A DNA stretch of 64,000 nt from Acetobacteroides hydrogenigenes (GTDB lineage: Bacteria; Bacteroidota; Bacteroidia; Bacteroidales; ZOR0009), in the NCBI RefSeq assembly GCF_004340205.1, contig NZ_SLWB01000003.1, positions 234,747 to 298,746 on the forward strand, written 5' to 3'. Position numbers and translations under genes: made by a program. Under the pieces are notes generated by a model. It did not search any database. It was not told the origin of the DNA and saw only the letters and a list, made by a program, of their open reading frames with translations. This document shows, one piece after another, positions 8,501 through 16,382 of this stretch (within the stretch, counting starts at the first letter, position 1; the number at the start of each line of letters is the position of its first letter).

Positions 8501-10067
8501 GCAGCTTTGGTGTTGTGGTAAAGACCTTGCTCTCCGAGTCGTACACAACATAGCCAAGAAAGCCCATCTCTTTAAGCAGGATGTCGCAATCGGCGTTGCT
8601 GCGCTTGGCAAAGCGGCTAAGGCCGTCGCAGGTTAGGGGGCTAACCTTTTTCTTTTGCTGCTCCTTCTCGTACTGTCGGATAAGCGATATCGGATGCTTA
8701 TCGTCGCGGCGCATCAGGCCGTCGAACATGTCCTGGTTAAAGAAGTTTATCGATTCGAAAATGGCCTCACTCTCCGAGCTGCCAAAGGGGGCGTTGAAGT
8801 TTAGCACATCCTTCCTCATGTTCCAGTATAGCTGCTCGGAGTAGATTCCAATCTTGTGGTACGAGTCGAGGTAGGGTGCCCTTGTTAGCATGTTTTGGTT
8901 GTCGGATGTAAGCCTGAGCTCGCGCCTTCGGCTATCGAAGTCGAGCAGCTTATTGGTGTGGACGATAGAATCGGCAAGTAGCCTAATGGTAACCGAAGCG
9001 CCGCTCGAGGAGAAGCCATCGCTTCGGATAATGAACGACGGGCTAAGCGCAGTTATAAAAGGCTTTTTTGTTCTGATAAAGGTAACCCTTGCTGGTTCCT
9101 GCTTCGATCCGTACCCCAGCAGCGTGTGCCCCTTAATGGCAATTCCTCCCTTGTAGTTGATGGAGTCGAACAAGTTGGTAATGCTGATATTCCTGTTGTA
9201 GCTGTAGAAGTGGGGGTAGTACACCAGCTCCTTGGTGTTAACGCTGTTGGGCGAAAGCGTAAGGGTGCCCAGCAGCGGATTTTTGAATACATCGGTAAAG
9301 TAGAAGCTAACGGAGTCAAAATCCTGCTTGGCTTTCACGAAGTTCAGCCGGTAGCTTTTAAGATCGGCATATACCTTTGTGGTGTCGTAGCCTGCCTTTT
9401 TCCAGAAGATCCTGCCGTTTTTCCCTATAAATTGAGATGTAAATGGTAGTACTGTTCCTGTGGTTCCGAATATGCTTACCGTGTCGTGTTCGGCAATGTA
9501 CGATATGCGCGAGTTGGATGTGCTGAGGTAAAGCGTAGTGTCAAACCTGTAGGTAAACTCTTTGTCGGAAAGGCTCCATTTGATGTAGTTGTTCGCATAA
9601 AACGCCTTCTCCTTGTTAAGGGTTGTGGGGCTTTCAAAAATAGAAAGAACGAGAGGTTTGGGGTATTTTTTGTGGCTAAGCAATAGCTTAACAGCCTTGC
9701 TCCATGCTTCAAATCCTTTTATCATAGAGGTCGAATCGAAGAAAACCATCATACTCTTAAGGTAGCTGGTAAGGAAAGGGTCGGCAGTAAGGTTTCGTTC
9801 TTCGAATTGAGACGTGGTTTCTACTATTACCTTTCGTTGCTCGTCATTTAGCGATGGCGATTGCCAAAACTTTGCGAAATCGGCCAGAAACTTGGTATTT
9901 GCTTCGCTTTTGTGGCTTGCTAGCCTGTTGGCAACATCAAGGGGGAATGCTTTAAGATCATCGGGAAGCTCTACTTTATCCTTTTTGCTAGGATACGATA
10001 GGCACACAAGAAGCAGCAAAAAAGCCGTAGCTGCTAACGAAACGATATGCTTACTGTTGGTTTTCAA
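5547..10067 (-). CDS. Giant exported beta-rich protein of unknown function
   Basis: 1506 residues with an N-terminal hydrophobic segment (about 9-25, IVSLAATAFLLLLVCLSY) that fits a signal peptide or signal anchor; the Cys there lacks a proper lipobox (-1 is Val). The first ~500 residues are helical with a His/Lys-rich linker. From about residue 590 on, the protein is made of repeated short beta-strand pairs with the recurrent pattern 'hydrophobic-x-F-x-G-x-hydrophobic' (FKGDGFKFDYDAFSINMD, VTFNGDLVIEPLGLRGNGVL, FDGGARLTHKYESLP). This resembles the stacked beta layers of lipid-bridge or LPS-transport-type periplasmic proteins, but no diagnostic domain can be named. It probably works in the cell envelope. 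Monocistronic. It could be a Bacteroidota-specific envelope assembly or scaffold protein; that is inference only. Confidence 0.85.
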   Translation of the reverse strand: MKTNSKHIVSLAATAFLLLLVCLSYPSKKDKVELPDDLKAFPLDVANRLASHKSEANTKFLADFAKFWQSPSLNDEQRKVIVETTSQFEERNLTADPFLTSYLKSMMVFFDSTSMIKGFEAWSKAVKLLLSHKKYPKPLVLSIFESPTTLNKEKAFYANNYIKWSLSDKEFTYRFDTTLYLSTSNSRISYIAEHDTVSIFGTTGTVLPFTSQFIGKNGRIFWKKAGYDTTKVYADLKSYRLNFVKAKQDFDSVSFYFTDVFKNPLLGTLTLSPNSVNTKELVYYPHFYSYNRNISITNLFDSINYKGGIAIKGHTLLGYGSKQEPARVTFIRTKKPFITALSPSFIIRSDGFSSSGASVTIRLLADSIVHTNKLLDFDSRRRELRLTSDNQNMLTRAPYLDSYHKIGIYSEQLYWNMRKDVLNFNAPFGSSESEAIFESINFFNQDMFDGLMRRDDKHPISLIRQYEKEQQKKKVSPLTCDGLSRFAKRSNADCDILLKEMGFLGYVVYDSESKVFTTTPKLREALRARNGAQDYDAILFNSENKKNQNNAILDLSNFNLTIFGIPQINLSDTQNVKVYPKNNSIILKKNRDMEFDGEIRAGLVSFKGDGFKFDYDAFSINMDKVVSMNFDYRTDKYDNKGNRMLSNITSTMENITGSLRIDEPNNKSGLKRRPSYPKFASKKDSYIYYDDPAIFGGIYKRDKFYFKVYPYEIDSLNTFEKESLGFKGELNSADIFAPFQETLVVQPDQSLGFSRKVDTTGVTLYKSKGKFYNTIKLSNEGLIGKGSIKYLSSMSNSNDFLFFPDSCVSILKSMTIERTLLGIEYPNGNAKQHLMKWRPYQNTMKFFKDKTPFNLYDNQVTFNGDLVIEPLGLRGNGVLDVNTATIASKNFDMAAYTFKGDTSNVVIYDDKRENRLFASNGIASSIDLKSYQGKFEKKNDIFTSFYPDLAYLAYAKRVGWDMNNQLLTVSTPESLQLPPSITDRYALAYEGKVPPGSAFVATVKEQDSLCFASPMAYYNMRNKTLQANKVRHLLIADAALILNPKRDTVTLHTKGFMDKLYKADLYANRQTKSHHFYDVDISVGGRNGFNGQGLYSYIDKYGKVDTITFGTITVDREYKTTAFANIMDEDSFFLSPYFRFKGKVTAFSDKKHLTFDGGARLTHKYESLPKNWMRFTAEIAPDSVMIPISNPYQTVDKIRVYAGTYLRRDSLSVYPTFFTGRKYTEDSAFVQPNGFLYYNDNGSYYQLSSIDKIRRPNTAGDMVSLYSDFDLLVNEGKLKLGVDLGEVKLATAGKAVQNIGSKELSFTGMVTLDFLFNTEALNVLAADVAAGAKTALDYSTPNSRVALRELLGDAKAEAIIASYAKTPTPEKLPEEYLHTLTLTDMQLRWDKKSRSYISKGDIGIANIGGKQVNRKVKGFIELMPYQDHRMYLHLDLGNNQFYTFVYTSAGNMFASSTNEAFNTPIAKTSNKKRSIKQNMWLTLYSYTNADDRLVDIVAARYKQLKK

Positions 10068-10295
10068 TCTTTATAGGGTAATGGTAGCGTTGTATTCTTT
10101 CCAAAAAAAGCAATTTTTTGCGAATATATACTATTTGAGATGTAAGGACAATTATTGAAACGGCATAAATACCATTTAAAAGAATTGGTTAGTAATGGTT
10201 TTGAAGAAGATGGTTGGTGTTATTGTGAACAAAATAATTGGGAGTTGTGTTAAAGGATGTGTTGTAAGTGTTTATTAACCAAACAATCTTTTCTT

Positions 10296-10799
10296 ATGAA
10301 AAAATTCTTTTTAGTAGTAGCTGTGGTATTGGTTGCAGCTATAGCAGGTAATGCTCAGGACAAAAAGTGGAACGTAGGAGTAGGTGGAGGCTTATCTATA
10401 CCTACCGGTGATGCTTCAGATTTTGTTAAGACAGGATTTAATGGTTTCGTACTTGGAACCTACAATTTTACTCCAAAGTTTGCTGCAGGTGTAGAGATGA
10501 ACTATACCATTCTTCCAGGTAAAAGCATTGGTGGTTATGATATTTCCGACTCCGAAGTTGCCGCATTCCTAGCAAAAGGTATTTACACCTTTACAGAAGA
10601 AGGATTCCGTCCCTATGTTAGCGGTGCACTTGGACTTTATTCTCATAAGGATGGTGACACTAAGGCTGGTATTGCTGCAGAGGCAGGCGTTAAGTACAAC
10701 CAATTTGGACTTGGTGCTGCATACCATATGGCTGGAGAAGAGAATGACTTTACCTTCTCATACATTCAGCTAAACTTCACCTACACCTTTAGCTTCTAG
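10296..10799 (+). CDS. Small outer-membrane beta-barrel protein
   Basis: 167 residues from ATG 10296, the start that gives a clean signal peptide (MKKFFLVVAVVLVAAIAGNAQ, cut after NAQ). The mature part alternates amphipathic strands and Gly-rich turns (WNVGVGGGLSIPTGDASDF, NGFVLGTYNFTP) and ends in aromatic YTFSF, as expected of an eight-stranded OmpX/OmpW-type barrel in the outer membrane. The gene at 11728-12276 is clearly homologous (shared GGGxxIPTxDAxD, GFxGFV and AGV blocks). Function unknown. It has its own terminator. Confidence 0.85.
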   Translation: MKKFFLVVAVVLVAAIAGNAQDKKWNVGVGGGLSIPTGDASDFVKTGFNGFVLGTYNFTPKFAAGVEMNYTILPGKSIGGYDISDSEVAAFLAKGIYTFTEEGFRPYVSGALGLYSHKDGDTKAGIAAEAGVKYNQFGLGAAYHMAGEENDFTFSYIQLNFTYTFSF

Positions 10800-10819
10800 A
10801 GAAATTATTATAGTACAAC

Positions 10820-10853
10820 AAAAAGCCACTTCTTTTCGGAGTGGCTTTTTTGT
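10820..10853 (+). terminator. Terminator after first barrel gene
   Basis: AAAGCCACTTC / GGAGTGGCTTTTTTG with a short loop and a T run. Confidence 0.85.
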
Positions 10854-10981
10854 TTATCTAGTATATATAGCAGAACCTCCCTTTTGTATTACTTAATAGT
10901 TGGTGTTTGATTGTATCGGCGTAAAGTTTGAAGGTATCCCTACTTTTGTGCCGATTTACTAATCAAAATAAAAAGGTAACT

Positions 10982-11602
10982 ATGAAGAAAGTTTTTTTGG
11001 TAGTAGCAATAGCTCTTGCTGCGGTAGCTGCAAATGCTCAAGTAAAATTTGGTCCTAAGGTAGGTTTGAACTTCTCTACCATGTCATCTAAGGGAGGTGG
11101 ATTTTCTGCCGATGCAAAAATGCGTACCGGATACCAAATTGGTATGGTTTTTCAGGGAGATATTGCTCCAAATGTATTCGTTCAACCAAGCATCCTTTTT
11201 TCGTCTAAGGGATCGAAGTATGATAATGGCCTTATTGAAAAAGTAGTGGCAAACTACATTGATGTACCTGTAAACTTTGGCTACAGAATCAATTTGGGGG
11301 GCGCTAACCTTAACCTTTTGGCGGGTCCTTATTTCGCGTATGGTGTTGGAGGGAAAGTTACCTCTACATTGGATGTAATCTTGGGAAAGATTACTGTTGA
11401 GGAAGATATTAAATGGGGATCTGATAAGGATAAGGATCATTTTAAGCCATTTGACATGGGGATTAACCTTGGCGGCGGAGTTGAGTTTAACAGCTTTCAG
11501 GTGTCGCTTCAGTACGGATTTGGCTTGCTAAACATCAACCCAAATTCTGATATTACAAACAAAAATGGGGTGTTAAGCCTTTCTGCTGCATTCCTTTTCT
11601 AG
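10982..11602 (+). CDS. Outer-membrane beta-barrel, PorT-like
   Basis: 206 residues from ATG 10982. Signal peptide MKKVFLVVAIALAAVAANAQ, then the opening VKFGPKVGLNFST that is typical of Bacteroidota 'outer membrane beta-barrel' (PorT-like) proteins. Strand-turn repeats follow (GYQIGMVFQGDIAPNVFVQP, VPVNFGYRINLGG, LLAGPYFAYGVGGKV) and the C-terminal strand ends AAFLF. The family is widespread and mostly without assigned function. It lies between the two homologous barrel genes but is a different subfamily. Followed by a strong terminator. Confidence 0.87.
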   Translation: MKKVFLVVAIALAAVAANAQVKFGPKVGLNFSTMSSKGGGFSADAKMRTGYQIGMVFQGDIAPNVFVQPSILFSSKGSKYDNGLIEKVVANYIDVPVNFGYRINLGGANLNLLAGPYFAYGVGGKVTSTLDVILGKITVEEDIKWGSDKDKDHFKPFDMGINLGGGVEFNSFQVSLQYGFGLLNINPNSDITNKNGVLSLSAAFLF

Positions 11603-11613
11603 AATAGCTCATA

Positions 11614-11655
11614 AGACAAAAAAAGGAGGGACTCTTTGGGTCCCTTTTTTTGTCT
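11614..11655 (+). terminator. Terminator after second barrel gene
   Basis: A long A-rich/T-rich hairpin with core AGGGAC / GTCCCT and complementary GACAAAAAAAGG / CCTTTTTTTGTC arms. Confidence 0.85.
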
Positions 11656-11727
11656 ATTGCTTGAAATTTGAGATGGCTTGGCGTAGATTTCTGAATGTTT
11701 CGAATCGGCATCAAATCTGAGTTTGCC

Positions 11728-12276
11728 ATGAAAACGCTTGCTTTAATCGTAGCTATTCTGATGTTTTGTGTAGCAGGTAATGCACAAAATAGGATGTTGG
11801 GCTTCGGGTTTGGTGGTGGGATTGCCATTCCTACCGACGATGCTGCCGATTATAGCAAGATAGGTTTTGATGGCTTTGTAAATGGGATGTTAAGCTTCTC
11901 CTCTAGTTTTAATGCCGGAGTTATTTTGGGCTACGCTTCCTTTCCTTCAAAGATGGTAGATACGCTGAATCTGCCAAATACTGTAGTAAGGGCATTTCTT
12001 TTGAGAGGAGCCTATACGTTTACTTCCGAACAGCGTATTCATCCATATATTGCAGCATTTGGTGGGCTATACCATACTAAAATAAACAAGTGCCTTACTG
12101 TTACAGGGAACGAGGTGGTATCGGTAAATATTACAGATAGCAGCTACGGGTATGGCGTAGAAGCCGGTGTGCGGCGAGGTCATCTTTCTGTTGGGGTTGC
12201 ATACCATGTTGTTGGATTCGATTTTAAGTACGTACTTGTTAATGTAGGGTACAGCCTCTTTTTTAAAATACGGTAG
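11728..12276 (+). CDS. Small outer-membrane beta-barrel protein (paralogue)
   Basis: 182 residues from ATG 11728, chosen because it starts the signal peptide (MKTLALIVAILMFCVAGNAQ). The mature protein shares with the 10296 protein the order GFGGGIAIPTDDAADYSKIGFDGFVNG ... NAGVILGYASFPSK ... RGAYTFTSEQRIHPYIAAFGGLYHTK, so the two are paralogues separated by one unrelated barrel gene. It differs by an insertion with TVTGNEVVSVNITD before the last strands. Outer-membrane location is likely; function unknown. No terminator separates it clearly from the sulfatase-like gene 88 bp downstream, so partial co-transcription is possible. Confidence 0.82.
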   Translation: MKTLALIVAILMFCVAGNAQNRMLGFGFGGGIAIPTDDAADYSKIGFDGFVNGMLSFSSSFNAGVILGYASFPSKMVDTLNLPNTVVRAFLLRGAYTFTSEQRIHPYIAAFGGLYHTKINKCLTVTGNEVVSVNITDSSYGYGVEAGVRRGHLSVGVAYHVVGFDFKYVLVNVGYSLFFKIR

Positions 12277-12364
12277 CTTTGAACCATCTGCTTTAGTCGT
12301 ATCTCCATGGTATTTGTTCAAGTTTTCTTAGCTTTGCAGGCTAACAAACCCAGAATAGGTAGCT

Positions 12365-13912
12365 ATGCGTTATAAGTTAAGGGGATTTCTTTTAGCAGCC
12401 AGCACTATACTCCCTTATACGCTATTGGCCGATAGGCCATCCGACAGCGTTGCTGTAAGGAAACCCAATATTGTAGTAGTTCTTGCCAGCGATCTTGGTT
12501 ATGGCGATCTAGGAGTATATGGTCAATCGAAGATCGAAACGCCCTATATCGACCGGTTGGCATCTCAAGGGGCTCGTTTTACCAATTTTTACAGCGGATC
12601 GTCTTCGTTTGCGCCATCGCTTTGTAGCATGCTTACTGGAAAGCATGTAGGGAAGGCTGCGATTCGTGGAACCGACGAATGGGTAGAGCGTGGCAGCGTA
12701 ATGAACTACGTTAAGGTTCTCATGGATTCTACCCTAGAAGGTCAGCGTCCTATGCCACTTGGCGAAGAAACGATTGCCAACAGGGTTAGGGAAAAGGGGT
12801 ATGTCACCGGAGCTGTTGGTCTGTGGGGCTTAGGCTCTGCTACTACCCAAGGCTCTCCTTTGCTCCATGGTTTTGACTCGTTCTATGGCTACACATGCCT
12901 TCGCCAGGCGCAAACGTACTATCCAAAGTACCTGTGGCGAAACGATAGTAAGGTATCGATGGATAATGCGCTTGTTTTTCCTAATATGAAGCTTCCTACT
13001 AATGCCGATCCTTACAAGGACGAGAGCTATCTGTCGTATACGCTCGAACACTATGCACCAGATTCTATACTGATGGCTGCGCTAAGGTTTGTTGAAGTAA
13101 ACAAGTCAAATCCGTTTTTCCTGCTTTACTCTGCACAGCTTCCACAAGCTCCGCTACAAGTACCACAAGAGCGTGTAAGACGGTATCGCCTAAAGTTTGG
13201 CGAAGAGGAACCGTACCTTGGCTTGAATGGAGGCTGTCCGAACCGAACTCCACGAGCAACATATGCCGCTATGGTATCGTACCTCGACGATCAGGTAGGA
13301 ATGCTAGTTGAGAAACTAAAGGCCGAAGGGGTGTACGATAATACGATCATCATCTTTACATCGGCAACAGGAGCAGCTTCGCAGTCGGGTGTGGATGGCG
13401 CGTTTTTTGAGAGTGCAGGAAAGCACCCGCTAGGTAAGGGGAGAGGTAGTGGGTTCCTTTTCGAATCGGGGATTAAAGTACCTATGATAGCAGTATGGCC
13501 ATCTGTTATTGCACCTAATCAGGTTGTCGATCAGATTGGGATTGGCTACGATGTTTTTTCAACTCTTGCGGATGTGGCCGGGGTAGATAGCGTGGCATCT
13601 GGCGATGGAATTAGCCTGCTGCCGGTACTGAAGGGAAAGTCTCAGGAGAATCAGCATGAGTACCTTTACTGGGAGAATGCCGATAACCTAGGGCATATTG
13701 CCCTAAGGATGGGAAAGTGGAAGCTGCTAGGGCGTAACATGAGCTACGACGAACCCTACTTTGAACTATACGATTTGGAGGCCGATCCAGAGGAAAACAA
13801 CGACGTTTCGGAGCAAAATCCTGATGTTGTTTGTCGGATGGTGGATCTGATTCTTAATGCTCGAACATCGCCCTCAATTTCGAGTTTCAAGCTACGGTAT
13901 TTGGAGGATTGA
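12365..13912 (+). CDS. Sulfatase-family pseudoenzyme (catalytic residues lost)
   Basis: 515 residues with a signal peptide (cleavage near residue 22). The whole fold of an S1-type arylsulfatase is present: PNIVVVLASDLGYGDLG, KIETPYIDRLASQGARFTNFYSG, MLTGKHVGKAAIRG, DDQVGMLVEKLKAEGVYDNT and LYDLEADPEENNDVSEQ near the end. The active site is not. The formylglycine Ser/Cys of the (S/C)xPSR motif is Phe82 and the motif Arg is Leu86; the first metal Asp of the usual DD pair is Ser42; the Lys of GKWGLG is Leu153; the His of the PHxxL motif is Gln261; the metal DN of FTSDNG is Ala334-Thr335; the Lys before YEGG aligns with Ser362. The frame is intact and long, so this is not simple gene decay. Binding without hydrolysis is the likely state. 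Confidence 0.88.
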   Translation: MRYKLRGFLLAASTILPYTLLADRPSDSVAVRKPNIVVVLASDLGYGDLGVYGQSKIETPYIDRLASQGARFTNFYSGSSSFAPSLCSMLTGKHVGKAAIRGTDEWVERGSVMNYVKVLMDSTLEGQRPMPLGEETIANRVREKGYVTGAVGLWGLGSATTQGSPLLHGFDSFYGYTCLRQAQTYYPKYLWRNDSKVSMDNALVFPNMKLPTNADPYKDESYLSYTLEHYAPDSILMAALRFVEVNKSNPFFLLYSAQLPQAPLQVPQERVRRYRLKFGEEEPYLGLNGGCPNRTPRATYAAMVSYLDDQVGMLVEKLKAEGVYDNTIIIFTSATGAASQSGVDGAFFESAGKHPLGKGRGSGFLFESGIKVPMIAVWPSVIAPNQVVDQIGIGYDVFSTLADVAGVDSVASGDGISLLPVLKGKSQENQHEYLYWENADNLGHIALRMGKWKLLGRNMSYDEPYFELYDLEADPEENNDVSEQNPDVVCRMVDLILNARTSPSISSFKLRYLED

Positions 13913-13963
13913 ATTTCACGATAAGGAAAAGGGGATGGTCGAAAGCCACCCCCTTTTTTATGC

Positions 13964-14953
13964 TTACTCTAGCGTTATTCTGTTAATCGCGTCTATTTCT
14001 TCTTGGCTGAAACTGGTATTCTCCAACGCCTTCAGGTTTTCGGCAATTTGCTGAACTCGGCTTGCACCAATAAGAACAGAGGTTACCCTATCATCGTGCA
14101 GCTGCCAGCTGATGGCCATTTGGGCAATAGTTTGTTCGCGTTTTATGGCAATCTCGCGAAGGGCCATCACCTCGTTCATCTTTGGAGCAACCTCTTCCAC
14201 TTTTAGAAAGCCCTCTGCCTTGGCTGCTCTGGAATCTTGAGGAATACCACTAATGTACTTATCGGTTAGTAGGCCTTGAGCAAGTGGCGAGAAGGTAATC
14301 GTCCCTAGACCATGCTCCTTGTTATACCCAAGAATTTCTTTTTCGGGTTCGCGAACCAGCATCGAGTACTTAAGCTGATGGATGATTACGGGAACCCCAG
14401 CCTCCTTTAGGTAGTTTAGCACCACATCGGCCGCAAAGGCAGGATACTTCGAAATGCCGATGTAGAGGGCCTTCCCTTGCTTGTAGATGGTTTCTAGAGC
14501 CGATGCTGTTTCTTCGAGCGGAGTGTTGGGGTCGTATCGGTGGGTATAAAAAATATCGACATACTCCAGCCCCATTCGTTTAAGGCTCTCGTTACAGCTT
14601 TCGATAAGGTATTTACGAGACCCTCCATCTCCGTATGGGCCAGGCCACATAAGGTGTCCAGCCTTGCTCGATATTACCATTTCGTGGCGTAACCCCATGA
14701 AATCTTTGCTAAGAATACGGCCAAATGTTTCCTCGGCAGAGCCAAGAGGTGGACCGTAGTTGTTGGCCAGATCGAAGTGGGTGATGCCTGCATCGAATGC
14801 AAATCGGATCATGTCGCGGGCAACGGCAAAGCTATCGGTTTCGCCAAAGTTATGCCACAGGCCAAGCGATAGCTCTGGAAGCGCTAGTCCGCTATTGCCC
14901 GAACGGCGGTAACGCATAGTGCTGTAGCGTTCAGGATTGGGTAAGTAGCTCAT
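13964..14953 (-). CDS. Aldo/keto reductase, YghZ-like
   Basis: 329 residues, cytoplasmic, (beta/alpha)8 fold of the YghZ (L-glyceraldehyde 3-phosphate reductase) / Kv-beta-like group. Catalytic tetrad pieces are visible: Asp and Tyr in THFDLANNYGPPLGSAEETFG, Lys in VISSKAGHLMWPGPYGDGGSRKYL and His in DIFYTHRYDPNTPLEET. The NADPH-binding region is FSPLAQGLLTDKY ... SVLIGASRVQQIAEN. E. coli YghZ reduces methylglyoxal and L-glyceraldehyde 3-phosphate, so detoxification of reactive carbonyls is likely. The gene is convergent with the sulfatase-like gene and probably monocistronic. Confidence 0.9.
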   Translation of the reverse strand: MSYLPNPERYSTMRYRRSGNSGLALPELSLGLWHNFGETDSFAVARDMIRFAFDAGITHFDLANNYGPPLGSAEETFGRILSKDFMGLRHEMVISSKAGHLMWPGPYGDGGSRKYLIESCNESLKRMGLEYVDIFYTHRYDPNTPLEETASALETIYKQGKALYIGISKYPAFAADVVLNYLKEAGVPVIIHQLKYSMLVREPEKEILGYNKEHGLGTITFSPLAQGLLTDKYISGIPQDSRAAKAEGFLKVEEVAPKMNEVMALREIAIKREQTIAQMAISWQLHDDRVTSVLIGASRVQQIAENLKALENTSFSQEEIDAINRITLE

Positions 14954-15284
14954 GTGATGTGTGTAAAGTTTGTCTTAATAAGTCCATTTGTTGGAAGTGG
15001 TAAATATCGAAAATTTGAAGCATTTGTTAGACGATTGGGAGAAGTTATTTCGGAAGTTAGATGGAGTTAGAAGAATATAACGGTTAAGTAGGCCGCTGCT
15101 CGAGATCTTCTCGACTCCGCTCGAAGACCTTTTTGGTTTCGCTCGAAGATCTTCTCGGAGCCCGAGCGGAGTCTAGGGCGAAGTCAAGGCCGGATTCCCA
15201 AAAAAACAAGCGTAGCGAGGATCGCCATAATTTTGTCGTTTACGACGAAAAAAAAGCTATATTCGATTAATAATTGGGCTAAGC
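14954..15284. other. Divergent promoter region with inverted repeat
   Basis: A 331-bp gap between two divergent genes. It contains GACTCCGCTCG (15113-15123) and its inverted copy CGAGCGGAGTC (15163-15173), with the sub-repeat CTCGAAGA(T)CTTCTCG between, a GC-richer block unlike the AT-rich surroundings and probably a dispersed intergenic repeat. No gene seen. Confidence 0.6.
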
Positions 15285-16274
15285 ATGGAAGAACGCAAGA
15301 AAGATCATATCTCGTTGGCATTGCAAGCGCAGCTGCCTACTTCTCATAACGATTCCAGGTTTTACTACGAGCCAATGCTTGCGGCTCATCCTGTTGGGAT
15401 GAGTAGCCCCACTCAGCTTTTAGGAAAAGAGCTTGCCATTCCATTTTGGGTGTCGAGTATGACAGGGGGCACCTCTGCGGCCAGAACCATTAATCAAAAC
15501 CTCGCTCGCGTTTGTGGCGAGTTCGGAATGGGAATGGGGCTTGGTTCCTGCCGTATTCTGCTGGATAGCCCAAAGCATTACAACGACTTTGATGTGCGCG
15601 ATCTGCTGGGGAGCCATCTTCCATTTTACGCCAATATTGGAATATGCCAGCTGGAGGATCTTCTCGATGGCAATGAGGTTGATCGGCTTACAGAGATTGT
15701 TAAGCGCCTCAGAACCGATGGGCTGATTGTTCACGTTAATCCTCTTCAGGAGTGGTTTCAGGCCGAAGGCGATAGGATTAAGCGCCCGCCAATCGAAACC
15801 ATTACCCAACTTCTGGAGGTGGTTGATTACCCTATTATCGTGAAGGAGGTAGGACAGGGGATGGGCTACCAAAGCCTTAGCGCGCTGCTTAAGCTGCCGA
15901 TTGCCGCGGTAGAGCTTGCGGCTTTTGGTGGGACCAACTTTTCGAAGATGGAGATGCTGCGGGCCAACACTCCCGAGGCCGAGGCCTTTTCGGGATTAGC
16001 GGCCGTTGGACACTCGGCCATCGAAATGGTGGAGATGGTGAACGATATCGTGCTAAACGAACCCATACGCTGCAACCAGCTTATCATTTCGGGCGGTGTC
16101 GAGAATTTTCTCGATGGCTACTACCTGCTTTCGAAGTCGTCGTTGCCTGCTGTGGTGGGCATGGCTTCGGCATTCCTAAAGTATGCGCAGGACTACGAGC
16201 TGCTTAAGCGCTTTGTCGTTGCTCAGGTAAAAGGTTTTAGGATGGCGCAGTCTTTCCTAAGGGTAAAGGAGTAG
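15285..16274 (+). CDS. fni: Type 2 isopentenyl-diphosphate delta-isomerase
   Basis: 329 residues. The enzyme interconverts IPP and DMAPP with FMN and NAD(P)H in the cytoplasm. Motifs: RKKDHIS at the N-terminus, SSMTGGT, MGLGSCR, YANIGICQL, HVNPLQEWFQ (substrate and metal region), IVKEVGQGMGY and AAFGGTNFSKME, then the FMN-phosphate region ISGGVENFLDG. It is followed 108 bp later by mvaD in the same direction, so the pair supplies isoprenoid precursors by the mevalonate route. The family is unrelated to the type 1 Idi enzyme. Confidence 0.95.
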   Translation: MEERKKDHISLALQAQLPTSHNDSRFYYEPMLAAHPVGMSSPTQLLGKELAIPFWVSSMTGGTSAARTINQNLARVCGEFGMGMGLGSCRILLDSPKHYNDFDVRDLLGSHLPFYANIGICQLEDLLDGNEVDRLTEIVKRLRTDGLIVHVNPLQEWFQAEGDRIKRPPIETITQLLEVVDYPIIVKEVGQGMGYQSLSALLKLPIAAVELAAFGGTNFSKMEMLRANTPEAEAFSGLAAVGHSAIEMVEMVNDIVLNEPIRCNQLIISGGVENFLDGYYLLSKSSLPAVVGMASAFLKYAQDYELLKRFVVAQVKGFRMAQSFLRVKE

Positions 16275-16382
16275 GGCTAGCGTCTTTCGTAGCTCTAATG
16301 AACTTGATAAAGCTTGAATGGTTAGTTATTAAACAAAATAGATGTCGACTTTAACGATTTGCTAACGTAAAAACACGAAACT

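Noticed and set aside
5547..10067. Lipoprotein signal in the giant exported protein
   Set aside because: The Cys in LLLLVCLS has Val at -1, which does not satisfy a lipobox.
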